Shown: positions 17,492 to 27,340 of the stretch, in pieces | How positions within the stretch are numbered: the stretch's first letter is position 1 | Layout: the number at the start of each line of letters is the position of its first letter | Assembly: GCA_016794505.1 (NCBI GenBank) | Contig: JAEUJZ010000014.1 | Span: 62,001-126,000 of the forward strand | DNA: 64,000 bases | Reading direction: 5' to 3' | From: Myxococcales bacterium | GTDB lineage: Bacteria > Myxococcota_A > Polyangia > Palsa-1104 > JAEUJZ01 | The notes under the pieces: generated by a model | Seen by the model: the letters and a program-made list of their open reading frames with translations, nothing else | Database searches by the model: none | Told to the model about the DNA's origin: nothing | Position numbers and translations under genes: made by a program

Positions 17492-18691
17492 ATGCGGGCG
17501 CTGGGCGTGGTCTATCTGACGGTGTTCCTCGATCTTTTGGGCTTCGGCATCATCCTGCCGCAGCTGCCGTTTTACGCGCTGAAGTTCGGTGCCAGCGGGG
17601 CCTGGGTCGGCGTGCTTTTGGCCGCGTTTTCGTTCGCACAGCTCTTTGGCGCGGCGCTGCTGGGACGGCTGTCGGATCGCTATGGGCGACGGCCGGTCAT
17701 GCTGATCAGCCTGATCGGATCGGCCCTGGCATTCACCGGGGCGGGCCTGGCGCAAAACTTGTGGCAGCTCATCGCCAGCCGCGCCTTGGCCGGTCTTTTC
17801 GGCGGCAGCATCGCTACGGCCCAGGCCTATGTTGCCGACGTGACCGAGCCGAAGGACCGCGCCAAATACATGGGCCTGATCGGCGCCTCGATCGGCATGG
17901 GCTTCGTGCTCGGCCCCTTCGTCGGAGCCGAGATGTCGCGCTTTGGCTTTTCAGCCGCGTCGTTCCTTGCGGCCGGTCTGTCGGTGTTCGATCTGTTCTT
18001 GGCCCTTCTTTTTCTGAAAGAGCCCAGCCTGCATGCGGCACACGACGGCACAGAATTCGACGAAAAACCAAGCGGCGCAGCGCTGGCAGATCAGCGACGA
18101 CGCAGCCGCCGCGTGTCGCTTTTGTATGCGCTATCGCAGCCCGTGATCGGTCGCCTGCTTCTGGCGAGCTTTGTGACGTCGTTTGCGTTCGTCGGGATGG
18201 AAGCGACCTTCGCCCTGCTGGGCAAGCAGCGCTTCGACCTGGGTCCAGCCACCATGGGTCGCTTCTTTGCCGCGATCGGCATCGTGCTGGCCATCGTGCA
18301 AGGCGGTGTCGTCGGACGCCTGGTGACCCGCTTGGGAGAGCGCCGCGTCGCGCTCATCGGCTCGCTGATCTTAACCGTCGCGCTCTTCGCCATTCCATGG
18401 TCCCCCAAGCTGATCTGTCTGGGCGGCGTGATGCTGATCATGGCAACCGGCCAGGGTCTGCTTTTGCCGAGTACATCGACGCTGATCTCGCGCCATGCCC
18501 CCGCGTCGATGCAGGGCGGCATCTTGGGTGTCAATCAGTCGCTGTCAGCAGGAGCGCGGGCCGTCGGTCCCGTGATCGCAGGCGCCTTGTTTGATGTCGA
18601 CTTCCACGCACCCTATGTCGTAAGCGCGATCCTGGTCTTGGGGGTGGCGGTGGCCTTGGCTACGCTGCGCGATGCCCGCAGCCCAAGCTAA
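17492..18691 (+). CDS. MFS drug/metabolite efflux transporter (TetA-like)
   Basis: A 399-residue transporter with about twelve hydrophobic segments. The motif-A loop GRLSDRYGRRPVML lies between helices 2 and 3, and the first helix (VVYLTVFLDLLGFGIILPQL) is typical of the TetA/multidrug DHA1 subfamily. The start at 17492 places the first helix directly after MRA; the frame is open further upstream into the end of pspA, so the true start could be earlier. It presumably acts as a proton-coupled exporter; the substrate cannot be read from sequence. Confidence 0.88.
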   Translation: MRALGVVYLTVFLDLLGFGIILPQLPFYALKFGASGAWVGVLLAAFSFAQLFGAALLGRLSDRYGRRPVMLISLIGSALAFTGAGLAQNLWQLIASRALAGLFGGSIATAQAYVADVTEPKDRAKYMGLIGASIGMGFVLGPFVGAEMSRFGFSAASFLAAGLSVFDLFLALLFLKEPSLHAAHDGTEFDEKPSGAALADQRRRSRRVSLLYALSQPVIGRLLLASFVTSFAFVGMEATFALLGKQRFDLGPATMGRFFAAIGIVLAIVQGGVVGRLVTRLGERRVALIGSLILTVALFAIPWSPKLICLGGVMLIMATGQGLLLPSTSTLISRHAPASMQGGILGVNQSLSAGARAVGPVIAGALFDVDFHAPYVVSAILVLGVAVALATLRDARSPS

Positions 18692-18785
18692 GCGCGCCCC
18701 CAGTCGTGCAGTCGTGCAAACGACGCGCAGGCCACAGCGTTTCGGGTAGAGTGGGGCCCGTTTTGAGACCCCTTTCGAGACCGCG

Positions 18786-19958
18786 ATGCGCATCGGCGTA
18801 GACTTTGGCCTGACCAACCTGCGGGCCGCATACATCGACCACGGCAAGCCGGTCCTCGTCGAGACCTTGACGGGGCGGCGGGCGCTGCCAGCCGTGGTAG
18901 GCATCGACAAGAGTGGCCGGCTGCATGTCGGCGACAGCGCCAAGAACCAGCTCTTGCTAGAGCCGGATCGCGCCGTGGCCCGCTTGCGACGCCTGCTGGG
19001 CACCAGCCAGCGCGTGCTCTTGGGCGGACAGAGCTTTTCACCGCAGGAGCTTGCCGCGGTGCTTCTGGCCCAGGTTCGCGAACTCTCCGAGACGCGCTGC
19101 GGTCACGCGGTCCACGACATCACACTGGCTGTGCCCTGTGAATTCACATCCGATCAGCAAGCCGCGGTACGCGATGCCGCCATGCTGGCTGGCTTTCGTC
19201 AGATTCGATTGGTGCGCGAACCCGAAGCCGTGGTCGCGGCCTATGGCATTGCACCCGCCGACGTGCAGCTCGGTGAACAGATCCTGGTCTGTGATCTGGG
19301 CGCCCGCGCCTGCGAGGCCGCGATCGTCGAGCGAGAAGGCGAGCGCCCGCTGCCTCTCGACATCGAGCGCGTCGATCTGATCGATTACACCCTGGCCGCT
19401 GATTCCCCGCTTTCGACACGACCTGCCGAAAAGCCGGCGGCGCTGGTGATCAAAAGCAGCAGCGCCGTGGCGATCGGCAGCGAGGTCTGCGACGCACATA
19501 TCGTCAGCCACCTGTCGCATCTGTACGAGCGCGAGTTCGGCGTGTCGCCGCAAGGCAGCCGCAAGGCCCTGGCCCGCCTGCGCATGGCTGCCGAGTGGGT
19601 AAAGCACACGCTAAGCCAGCGCGAGACGACGACCGTGCGCCTGCCCGAGATCCTGCACATCGGCGATGCCAGCTTGGATCTAGAAGCCGAGCTTTCCCGC
19701 GAACAGCTTGAGCTTCTGGTCGAAGACGAGCTGCGCCGCAGCCTGGAGTGCGTCGAGATTGTGCAGCGCAAGACCGCATTTTCCGGCAGCCGATTGTCAG
19801 CGGTTCTGCTTTCGGGAGGCGGCGCCGAGATGCCGCTGTTTCGTCGCCTGATCTCGGCCCTGCTGCCGATCGAGCCACGCCCGCTGCCCACCGAGGACGC
19901 GCTATCGCCCCAGAGCGCCATTGCCTGCGGAGCGGCGCTGCTCGGGCCCGGCGCATGA
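18786..19958 (+). CDS. Hsp70-like ATPase-domain-only protein with divergent nucleotide motifs
   Basis: A 390-residue actin/Hsp70-fold protein. It aligns with the DnaK nucleotide-binding domain from IGVDFGLTNLRAA through AKNQLLLEPDRAVARLRRLLG and REPEAVVAAYG to LLSGGGAEMPLFRRLI, and stops where the substrate-binding domain would begin. The second phosphate loop, normally DLGGGTFD, reads DLGARACEA, and the first loop has GLTNL for GTTNS. ATP hydrolysis may therefore be weak or altered. The next gene (RND exporter) starts 31 bases downstream on the same strand, so they may be co-expressed. No DnaJ or GrpE lies nearby. Confidence 0.82.
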   Translation: MRIGVDFGLTNLRAAYIDHGKPVLVETLTGRRALPAVVGIDKSGRLHVGDSAKNQLLLEPDRAVARLRRLLGTSQRVLLGGQSFSPQELAAVLLAQVRELSETRCGHAVHDITLAVPCEFTSDQQAAVRDAAMLAGFRQIRLVREPEAVVAAYGIAPADVQLGEQILVCDLGARACEAAIVEREGERPLPLDIERVDLIDYTLAADSPLSTRPAEKPAALVIKSSSAVAIGSEVCDAHIVSHLSHLYEREFGVSPQGSRKALARLRMAAEWVKHTLSQRETTTVRLPEILHIGDASLDLEAELSREQLELLVEDELRRSLECVEIVQRKTAFSGSRLSAVLLSGGGAEMPLFRRLISALLPIEPRPLPTEDALSPQSAIACGAALLGPGA

Positions 19959-19989
19959 TCTTTCGACCTCTTGCGGAACGGATGCGGAC

Positions 19990-22668
19990 ATGACGCAGAC
20001 TTCCCCTGTATCGCCCGCTGAATCGATGCGTCCCCCAAGCTGGCTGGCTCGTCTGACCCAACGGCTGCTTTCGCGGCCCGGCCGCTTGCTGTGTGCGCTC
20101 ACGCTGCTGTCGCTTGTCTGCCTGCCGCTTTTGCGCCGCCTGAACCTGCAGGGCGATCTGATCGACATGCTGCCGCGCTCGTCGCAAGCCGCGCAGACCT
20201 TCGCCCGCTTCACCCGCGATCTGGGGGCTGGGCAAGAGCTGATCGTCTTGGTGACCGCAGGCAGCGCCGCCGATCGCGAACGCCTGCCGAGCTTCGCCGA
20301 CGACTACGCCGCCGCCTTGCTGAAGCACCCCGATGTGCAGCAGGTCACGCATCGCATCGGCATGGGCTCGCTGAGCTATCTGCGTGACCACTTGTTCCTG
20401 CTGCTCAACGACGCCGATCTCGATGAGCTAGAGCGGCGCGTTTCGCCGGCAGGACTTACGCAGCAAGCCTCGCGTCTGCGTGGCTTGATCTCGGCGCCAG
20501 GTGGCAGCGCCATGGCTCCGCTTCTGACCACAGATCCGCTGGAGCTGATCCCGCGCGTCGCATCGCGTCTGCAGGCACAAAGCGGCCTGCCCGTCGACGC
20601 TCAGAGCGGTTATCTGCGCACCGCCGATGGCAGCGCACTGATTTTGAAGGTGCGCCCGCGCTTTGCGCCGATGGACTTTCAGCGCGGCGATGCGCTGATG
20701 CGCGATGCCATCGCCCTCGCCCGCCGCTTGGGTGCCGAGCCCGCGACGCAGCCAGAACAAAGCTGGCTTGCGACGTGGCTGCGCCGCTTGGGCCCGCTGG
20801 GCAGCAATCCCCAGATCACCCAGTTTTCCGACGAAGCCCATCCCGGCCTGCGCGTCGGCTTTACGGGCGCGTACGCCTTTCCGCCGTATTACCGAAACTG
20901 GATCGAGCAAGACATGACACGATCCACGGTGCTGTCGGTGGGCGCCGTGCTCTTGCTGTTTGCCTTGTTTTTCCGCTCGCTGCGCATCCTGCCGTGGGTC
21001 CTGATTCCGCTGGGCTTTGCCGGCCTGTGGACCGCCGTCGCCGCGACGTTTTTGTTCGGCCGCTTGTCGGGCGTGTCGATGGCGTTTTCAAGCATCTTGG
21101 TCGCCATCGGTATCGACCTGCCGATTCAGCTCTACAGCCGCTTGCGCGAAGAGCTCTGCCAGTCGGCCACTTCACAGGGCAGCGCCCAGGACTTTCCTTC
21201 GACGGTCAGCGCCGTCGTCGCCAAGCTGGCTGGGCCCTCGATTGTCGCGACGCTGGGACCGGCCGCTGTGTTCATCGCCTGCGGCCTCAGCGATTACCAA
21301 GGACTGAACCAGCTCGGTGTGCTGGCCGGGCTGGGGCTTTTGCTCAATGCGGTGGCCATGCTGACGGTCTTTCCTGCGCTGCTCATGCTGTTGCCGCCGC
21401 GCTTGTGGTGGCGTCCGCTGGCCATAAAGTCGCTGGACCGCGGCCTGCTGTCGACTCTCGGTCGCTTGGGCAGCCAGCGACCGCGCAGCGTGCTTGCACT
21501 CTCCGCCGTGCTGCTGCTTCTTTCCATCCCATGGGCCCGTCGCGTGCAGTTTTCCGAGCGCTTGTTCGCGCTAGAGCCTGGCGATATGCCGCCGGCTCTT
21601 ACGCAGGTCGAGCTCTCGCGGCGCTTCGGTGAACAGCAGCGCTTCATGGTCGTACTGCTGACCGATACCGACCACGAGCGCGCTCTTGTGCGCGCCGATC
21701 GCTGGCACGCCGCCGTCGAGACCCTGCGCACGCAAGGCAGCCTGCGCGGTTATGAGTCGGTCTCGGCCCTGGTACCCTCAGCGACGACACAACAGGCACG
21801 CATGCAGCGCCTGGCTAAGCTGGATCTCCCGTCCGTGGCGGCGCGCTTTGCACAGGCGCTCAGCGACGCAGGCTTTGATACCGCCCCGTTCGCCGACGCG
21901 CTTTCACGCATGGAGCGCGCCGGTCGGAACCCCAGCCCACTTTCCCTGTCCGGCTTGGCCGCCACCGAGCTTGGCTTCTTGGTCCGAACCCACGTCGCCG
22001 ATCTTCCCAGTGGCGAGCGCTTGGTGGCGCTGTACCTGTTCGTGCCCGTCGATCAACAGCTGGACAAAACCGTGGCTGCGCTGAAGGCGCAGACCCTCGA
22101 TCCTGCGCTGGGCGGAGCGATCACCGGCTTGCCGCTTTTGGAACACGAGCTCCGCGCGCTGCTGTCCGTGGATCTTCTGCGCGTCAGCTTGGCCTCGGTG
22201 GTGGCCGTGGTGCTGCTGCTTGCGATCTATTACCGGCGCCTGCGCCCGCTGCTCGCCGTGCTGCTGCCTCTCTCGGTCGCCTGGGCCGTGTTTGCGGCGG
22301 CGCTGGCGCTGCTGCGCATTCCGCTCAACCTGTACAACCTGATCGCGATCCCGCTGTGCATTGGCTATGGCATCGACGATCACATCTTTATGGTTCATCG
22401 CCACGAAAGCGAGCCGCCCGCCACGCGCAATCCGACGCGCGTTCTATCAACGATCGGTCGCGCCGTGATCTTGACCTCGCTGGCCACCATCGCCGGCTTT
22501 GCGGGCCTGATCCCCGCGCACTTCTTGGGCCTGCGCCACCTCGGCCTAGCCGGAGCGCTGTCGGTTCTTCTGTGCTTGCTCGTCGCGCTCCTGATCCTGC
22601 CCGCCCTGCTCCACCTTCTGTGGCCTTCTCAGACGGACACGCCGCCGCCAAGCGACGCGAAAAACTAG
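19990..22668 (+). CDS. RND/MMPL family lipid exporter (HpnN-like)
   Basis: An 892-residue RND transporter with two halves, each made of one N-terminal helix, a large periplasmic loop and five clustered helices (first cluster about residues 315-475, second about 745-880). Length and layout match the HpnN/MMPL branch that moves hopanoids or other lipids to the outer membrane, not the tripartite AcrB drug pumps. The start at 19990 was chosen over an upstream start that would run into the Hsp70-like gene. Motifs such as YGIDDHIFMVHRH in the last cluster fit MMPL proteins. Substrate identity is inference. Confidence 0.85.
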   Translation: MTQTSPVSPAESMRPPSWLARLTQRLLSRPGRLLCALTLLSLVCLPLLRRLNLQGDLIDMLPRSSQAAQTFARFTRDLGAGQELIVLVTAGSAADRERLPSFADDYAAALLKHPDVQQVTHRIGMGSLSYLRDHLFLLLNDADLDELERRVSPAGLTQQASRLRGLISAPGGSAMAPLLTTDPLELIPRVASRLQAQSGLPVDAQSGYLRTADGSALILKVRPRFAPMDFQRGDALMRDAIALARRLGAEPATQPEQSWLATWLRRLGPLGSNPQITQFSDEAHPGLRVGFTGAYAFPPYYRNWIEQDMTRSTVLSVGAVLLLFALFFRSLRILPWVLIPLGFAGLWTAVAATFLFGRLSGVSMAFSSILVAIGIDLPIQLYSRLREELCQSATSQGSAQDFPSTVSAVVAKLAGPSIVATLGPAAVFIACGLSDYQGLNQLGVLAGLGLLLNAVAMLTVFPALLMLLPPRLWWRPLAIKSLDRGLLSTLGRLGSQRPRSVLALSAVLLLLSIPWARRVQFSERLFALEPGDMPPALTQVELSRRFGEQQRFMVVLLTDTDHERALVRADRWHAAVETLRTQGSLRGYESVSALVPSATTQQARMQRLAKLDLPSVAARFAQALSDAGFDTAPFADALSRMERAGRNPSPLSLSGLAATELGFLVRTHVADLPSGERLVALYLFVPVDQQLDKTVAALKAQTLDPALGGAITGLPLLEHELRALLSVDLLRVSLASVVAVVLLLAIYYRRLRPLLAVLLPLSVAWAVFAAALALLRIPLNLYNLIAIPLCIGYGIDDHIFMVHRHESEPPATRNPTRVLSTIGRAVILTSLATIAGFAGLIPAHFLGLRHLGLAGALSVLLCLLVALLILPALLHLLWPSQTDTPPPSDAKN

Positions 22669-22824
22669 GCGGCAGCGCTAGGAACCTGCCGACTCGATGC
22701 GCACAAAAATCGGTTCCGAGCGCAGCTACGCCACGCGGATTGCGAAACCGCACGGTGTGCGTACGACGGTCTGACTGCGCGGCGCTGTTTACCGGGCGCG
22801 GGCTTTCAGCTAGCTTCGCGGCAT

Positions 22825-25800
22825 ATGACCAAATCGCTTAGCCATGCATCCCAAGACTGTGCTTCCCCGTCCACATCTGCCCCGCGTCCGCACTGGAGCT
22901 TGAACCAGCGGGCCGGGCAGTTTCCCGTCTTGGCCGCGATGCTCGATCGCGTGCTGATCTGCGACGGTGCCATGGGCACCATGATCCAGCGCGCCCGCCT
23001 GACGATTGCGGACTATGAAGGCAAAGAGGGCTGCCCCGAGATCCTGTGCCGCACCCGTCCCGATGTCATCGCCGATATCCATCGTCAGTACTTCGCCGCC
23101 GGGGCCGATGTCGTCGAGACCAACAGCTTTGGCAGCACGCCGCTGGTGCTCGGCGAGTACGCGATCGCGGACGAGGCCTTTGAGCTGTCGCGCCGCTCAG
23201 CAGCCATCGCCCGCGCGGTCGCCGACGAGTTCACCAAAGGCAGCCCGCACTTTCCGCGCTTCGTCGCTGGATCCGTCGGGCCGACCACCAAGCTGGTATC
23301 GCTGGGCCACCTGCCATACGACGAGCTGTTCGCATCGTACGTGACGCAGATCCATGGCCTTCTGGTGGGCGGCATCGACATCGTGCAGATCGAGACGGCG
23401 CAGGACATCTTGGGCGTCAAGTGTGCGGTCTTGGCCGCTCGTCGCGCCATGCAGCTTGCCGGCCGCGAAGTGCCGATCATCGCGCAGGTGACGATCGAGA
23501 CGACCGGCACCATGCTCATCGGCACCGAGATCGCCGCGGCGCTGCCCGCCTTGGAAGCGCTGGACATCGATGTCATTGGCCTAAACTGCGCCACCGGCCC
23601 CGATCTGATGCACGAGCACGTGCGCTTCCTGGGCGAAAACGCGGCGCGCTTGGTATCGGTGCTGCCCAACGCCGGCCTGCCCCGCAACGAAAACGGCGTC
23701 GCCAAGTACGACCTGACGCCCGAGAGCTTGGCCGATTATCACGAGCGCTTCGTGCGCGACTATGGCGTCGCATTGATCGGTGGCTGCTGCGGCACCAACC
23801 CCGCGCACATCGCCGCGCTGTCAAAGCGCCTGCGCGGTCCCGATGGCAAGACGCCGCGCCCCGCCGCGCGCCCGCAGCCAGGTCCATCGCAGGCCACGTC
23901 GCTGTATCTGTCGGTGAACCTGCGTCAGGATCCACCGCCTTTGATCATCGGCGAGCGCAGCAACGCCAACGGCAGCAAGAAATTCCGCGAGCTTTTGCTG
24001 CGCGAAGACTTCGATGGCCTGGTCGAGATCGGCCGCGAACAGATCGCCGAAGGCGCACACCTGATCGATGTCTGCGTCGCGTATGTCGGCCGCGATGAAG
24101 TGCGCGATATGCAGGAAGTGCTGCGGCGGTACTCAACGCAGATCAACCTGCCCCTGGTCATCGACACGACGCAGCTCGATGTGTTGGAAGCGGCGCTCAA
24201 GATGCTCGGCGGGCGCGCGATCGTGAACTCGGTCAACTTGGAAGACGGCGAAGAAAAAGCCAACCGCATCTGCCAGCTTGCGCGCGAGTACGGCGCTGGC
24301 CTGATCGCGCTGACCATCGACGAAGAAGGCATGGCCAAGACCGCTGCGCGCAAGATCGCGGTGGCCCGTCGCCTGTATGACATCGCCTGCGGTCGCTGGG
24401 GCATCGATCCCGGCGCGCTTCTGTTTGATCCGCTGACGTTTACGATCGGCTCGGGCGATGCCGACAGCCGCGACGCCGCGATCCAGACCTTGGAAGGCGT
24501 GCAGGGTATTAAAGAGGCGCTGCCCGGCGTCAAGACCGTGCTCGGTGTCAGCAACGTCAGCTTTGGTCTGAAGCCGTATGCCCGACAGATCTTGAACTCG
24601 GTGTTCTTGGCCGAAGCGATTCAGGTTGGGCTCGACGCTGCGATCGTAAGTCCGGCCAAGATCCTGCCTTTGGCGAAGCTCTCGCCCGACGACATTCAGG
24701 TGACGCGCGATCTGATCTATGACCAGCGGCGCGAAGGGTACGATCCGCTGTTCGCGTTCATGTCGCGCTTTGCCGATGCCAAGGCCGAATCGGGCAGTGC
24801 GCTCGGTGAGACCGGCCCACTGGAAGAGCGCTTGGCCCGCCGCATCATCGACGGAAAGAAGCTCGGCATCGAGACGCTTTTGGAAGAGGCGCTGAATGCT
24901 GGCTACAGGCCGCTCGACATCATCAACAAGATCCTGCTCGAAGGCATGAAGAAGGTCGGTGACCTGTTTGGCTCGGGTCAGATGCAGCTTCCGTTCGTGC
25001 TGCAGTCCGCCGAGACGATGAAGACCGCGGTCGCCTATCTGGAACCGTTTATGGAGCGGATCGAAGGCAGCGAAAAAGGCGTCATCGTCCTCGCCACGGT
25101 CAAAGGCGACGTCCACGACATCGGCAAGAACCTCGTCGACATCATTCTGTCGAACAACGGCTATCGCGTACTGAACCTGGGCATCAAGCAGCCAGCGGAC
25201 ACGATCTTGGACGCGGCCGAGCGCGAAAAAGCCGACGCCATCGGCATGTCGGGTCTGTTGGTGAAATCGACGGTGGTGATGAAAGAAAACCTAGAGCTGA
25301 TGGCCAGCCGCGGGCTGTCAATTCCCGTCCTGTGTGGGGGCGCGGCCCTGACGCGCGGCTATGTCGAAGGCGCGCTCTCGTCGGCGTACCGCACGGGCGA
25401 GGTCTATTACGGCGCCGATGCCTTCACCGGCCTGCGCTTGATGGACGAGCTTTGCGGTCACGTCGCGCCGGAAGCGCGCACGCTGACAGGACCCGGCCGC
25501 AAAAAAATGCAGGCCCGCACGGCGCAAAAGGCCCTGCTGCGAACCGAGCGCGAAGAGGCCGCCATGGCCCTGGCCGTCGAGTATGTGCCGTCGGATGTAC
25601 CGCCTGCGCAGCACATTCCCAAGCCGCCCTTTTTCGGCACACGCGTGCTCGGCCCGCGCGAGCTCGATCTGAACAAGGTCTTTCCGTTCATCAACCGCCG
25701 CGTGCTGTTCCGTGGCCAGTGGCAGTACCGACGCGGCCGTCGCGTCGAGGCCGAGTACCGCCACTTTGTCGCCGAGACCGTCGAGCCCAAGTTCCATTTC

Positions 25801-26442
25801 TGGTGTCAGCGCGTCATCGAGCGCAAGTGGCTAGAGCCACAGGCAATCTATGGCTTTTTCCCCTGCTATGCCGACGGCAACGATCTCGTGGTGCTGCATC
25901 CACCGGACAGCGCGACGCCCTTTGCCGTCGCTGAACGCTTCGCATTTCCGCGCCAGCCGCAGGGCCGCCGCCTGTGCATCAGCGACTTCTTCCGCAGGCG
26001 CGAGGTCGCAGAAAAAGAAGGCTACGACGTCGTCGGTGTCAGCGTTGTGACGGTCGGCGCCATCGCATCCCAGACGGAAGCGCGGCTGTTTGAAAAGCAT
26101 CGCTACGACGACTACCTGCACTTCCACGGCCTTGCTGTCGAGACCGCCGAAGCACTGGCCGAGTTCGTACACAAGCGAGCGCGCCATGACCTAGGCATCT
26201 CGGCGTTTGACGCGCCCTTGATCGAGCAGCTTTTTGGGCAGGGCTATCAAGGCAGCCGCTACAGCTTTGGCTATCCCGCCTGCCCGCGGCTCGAAGATCA
26301 CGTGCCGCTGTTCCGCCTGCTTGGCGCCGAGCGCATCGGCCTGTCGCTGTCCGAAGAGTTTCAGATCGTCCCCGAACAGTCGACAGCGGCCCTGCTCTGT
26401 CACCACCCCGAGGCCAAGTACTTCAGCATCACGGCGCAATAA
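22825..26442 (+). CDS. metH: Cobalamin-dependent methionine synthase
   Basis: A full-length 1205-residue MetH that transfers a methyl group from methyltetrahydrofolate to homocysteine through cobalamin. Domains in order: homocysteine-binding barrel (about 35-345, with zinc ligands in GLNCATGP and GGCCGTNP), pterin-binding barrel (about 370-640), B12 cap and binding domains (about 660-900, with KGDVHDIGKN and axial His764), and the SAM-binding reactivation domain (about 920-1205, with RYSFGYPACP). All key motifs are intact. The 156-base gap upstream shows no convincing cobalamin or S-adenosylhomocysteine riboswitch. It is probably transcribed alone. Confidence 0.97.
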   Translation: MTKSLSHASQDCASPSTSAPRPHWSLNQRAGQFPVLAAMLDRVLICDGAMGTMIQRARLTIADYEGKEGCPEILCRTRPDVIADIHRQYFAAGADVVETNSFGSTPLVLGEYAIADEAFELSRRSAAIARAVADEFTKGSPHFPRFVAGSVGPTTKLVSLGHLPYDELFASYVTQIHGLLVGGIDIVQIETAQDILGVKCAVLAARRAMQLAGREVPIIAQVTIETTGTMLIGTEIAAALPALEALDIDVIGLNCATGPDLMHEHVRFLGENAARLVSVLPNAGLPRNENGVAKYDLTPESLADYHERFVRDYGVALIGGCCGTNPAHIAALSKRLRGPDGKTPRPAARPQPGPSQATSLYLSVNLRQDPPPLIIGERSNANGSKKFRELLLREDFDGLVEIGREQIAEGAHLIDVCVAYVGRDEVRDMQEVLRRYSTQINLPLVIDTTQLDVLEAALKMLGGRAIVNSVNLEDGEEKANRICQLAREYGAGLIALTIDEEGMAKTAARKIAVARRLYDIACGRWGIDPGALLFDPLTFTIGSGDADSRDAAIQTLEGVQGIKEALPGVKTVLGVSNVSFGLKPYARQILNSVFLAEAIQVGLDAAIVSPAKILPLAKLSPDDIQVTRDLIYDQRREGYDPLFAFMSRFADAKAESGSALGETGPLEERLARRIIDGKKLGIETLLEEALNAGYRPLDIINKILLEGMKKVGDLFGSGQMQLPFVLQSAETMKTAVAYLEPFMERIEGSEKGVIVLATVKGDVHDIGKNLVDIILSNNGYRVLNLGIKQPADTILDAAEREKADAIGMSGLLVKSTVVMKENLELMASRGLSIPVLCGGAALTRGYVEGALSSAYRTGEVYYGADAFTGLRLMDELCGHVAPEARTLTGPGRKKMQARTAQKALLRTEREEAAMALAVEYVPSDVPPAQHIPKPPFFGTRVLGPRELDLNKVFPFINRRVLFRGQWQYRRGRRVEAEYRHFVAETVEPKFHFWCQRVIERKWLEPQAIYGFFPCYADGNDLVVLHPPDSATPFAVAERFAFPRQPQGRRLCISDFFRRREVAEKEGYDVVGVSVVTVGAIASQTEARLFEKHRYDDYLHFHGLAVETAEALAEFVHKRARHDLGISAFDAPLIEQLFGQGYQGSRYSFGYPACPRLEDHVPLFRLLGAERIGLSLSEEFQIVPEQSTAALLCHHPEAKYFSITAQ

Positions 26443-26497
26443 GCGGCGCCGCAGCGCGCCCCCGCGCGCGTGTGCCCTTGCGGGCCACGGCTGTCCG

Positions 26498-27223
26498 CTA
26501 GCGCAGCGGCGGGGCGAGGAACGGACGGAACGCCTGGCTGGCCTGCGCCACCTGGTTCTGCGCCGCGGTGACGCTCAGGTACACCGAGCCCGTCTTGATC
26601 TCGCTCTGCAGCGCCGCGCTCTGGCTCTGCGAAAGCTCAAGCCGCTTGAGGTCGACGCCCGTCCACTGCGACGGCGACGCCTTGGGCTGGTTTAGAAGCT
26701 GCGCGGTCAGCGTCGGGCACGGATCCATGACACAGACCGTCGTGTTGCTCTTCACCGTGTAATAGCGATCGGCGTCGAAGTTGTCGCTGGTCTTGTCGCT
26801 GACCTGAACGCTGGCGCGCGACACCTGCAGCACCGTCACCTTTTGACCATAGGCCGTCGCCGTCGTGCGCTTGCCCGAGATCAGCATGTTGGCGCGCTGC
26901 GCCTCGGCATCCTTGACCTGCTGCGCGCTCAGCTTGAGGCCACGCCAGTCAAAGCGATAGATCGGCTCGACGCTGCTGCTGTTGACTTGGCGCACCTCTG
27001 CCGTCGGACAGGGCGGAATGATGCAGGCGATGGGGCCAGGCATGGGACGCACCCAGACCACCTGGCTGCTGCTGGCGCTATCGGCCTTTTCCTCATCGAC
27101 GCTGTAAAGCGGCAGCGAGTCCAGATCGAGGTCGGCATCGGCATCGGGCGCACAACCAATCAACGCCATCGTCGGAGCGACGAGGGCAGCGAACAAAGTT
27201 ACCGTACGAGCTAAGGTCTTCAT
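26498..27223 (-). CDS. Lipoprotein with an internal PCPT duplication
   Basis: A 241-residue predicted lipoprotein: signal peptide and lipobox ALIGC around residues 20-24, then an Asp-rich spacer. Two related halves follow, each containing a hydrophobic-CxxxPCPT block (ACIIPPCPTAEV near 67-78, VCVMDPCPTLTAQ near 163-175), then a Gln/Ala-rich helix. The repeat resembles DUF6748-like proteins of Myxococcota, an identification I hold loosely. AAGGAGG stands five bases before the ATG. It ends convergent with metH. Function unknown. Confidence 0.72.
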   Translation of the reverse strand: MKTLARTVTLFAALVAPTMALIGCAPDADADLDLDSLPLYSVDEEKADSASSSQVVWVRPMPGPIACIIPPCPTAEVRQVNSSSVEPIYRFDWRGLKLSAQQVKDAEAQRANMLISGKRTTATAYGQKVTVLQVSRASVQVSDKTSDNFDADRYYTVKSNTTVCVMDPCPTLTAQLLNQPKASPSQWTGVDLKRLELSQSQSAALQSEIKTGSVYLSVTAAQNQVAQASQAFRPFLAPPLR

Positions 27224-27340
27224 GGCAGCCTCCTTGAGGGCACGGGCATTCTCTGTAAGCCCCTGTAGGCCGTCAAGCGATTCAGCCGGCCCGAGGGCGC
27301 CCGCCGCGATGACGCCGCCACATCCGATCTTATCGTGAAA

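Noticed and set aside
22669..22824. Possible SAH or cobalamin riboswitch before metH
   Set aside because: A CCGAGCGCAGC-like stretch is present but the paired elements and conserved loop bases of either riboswitch class are not visible.
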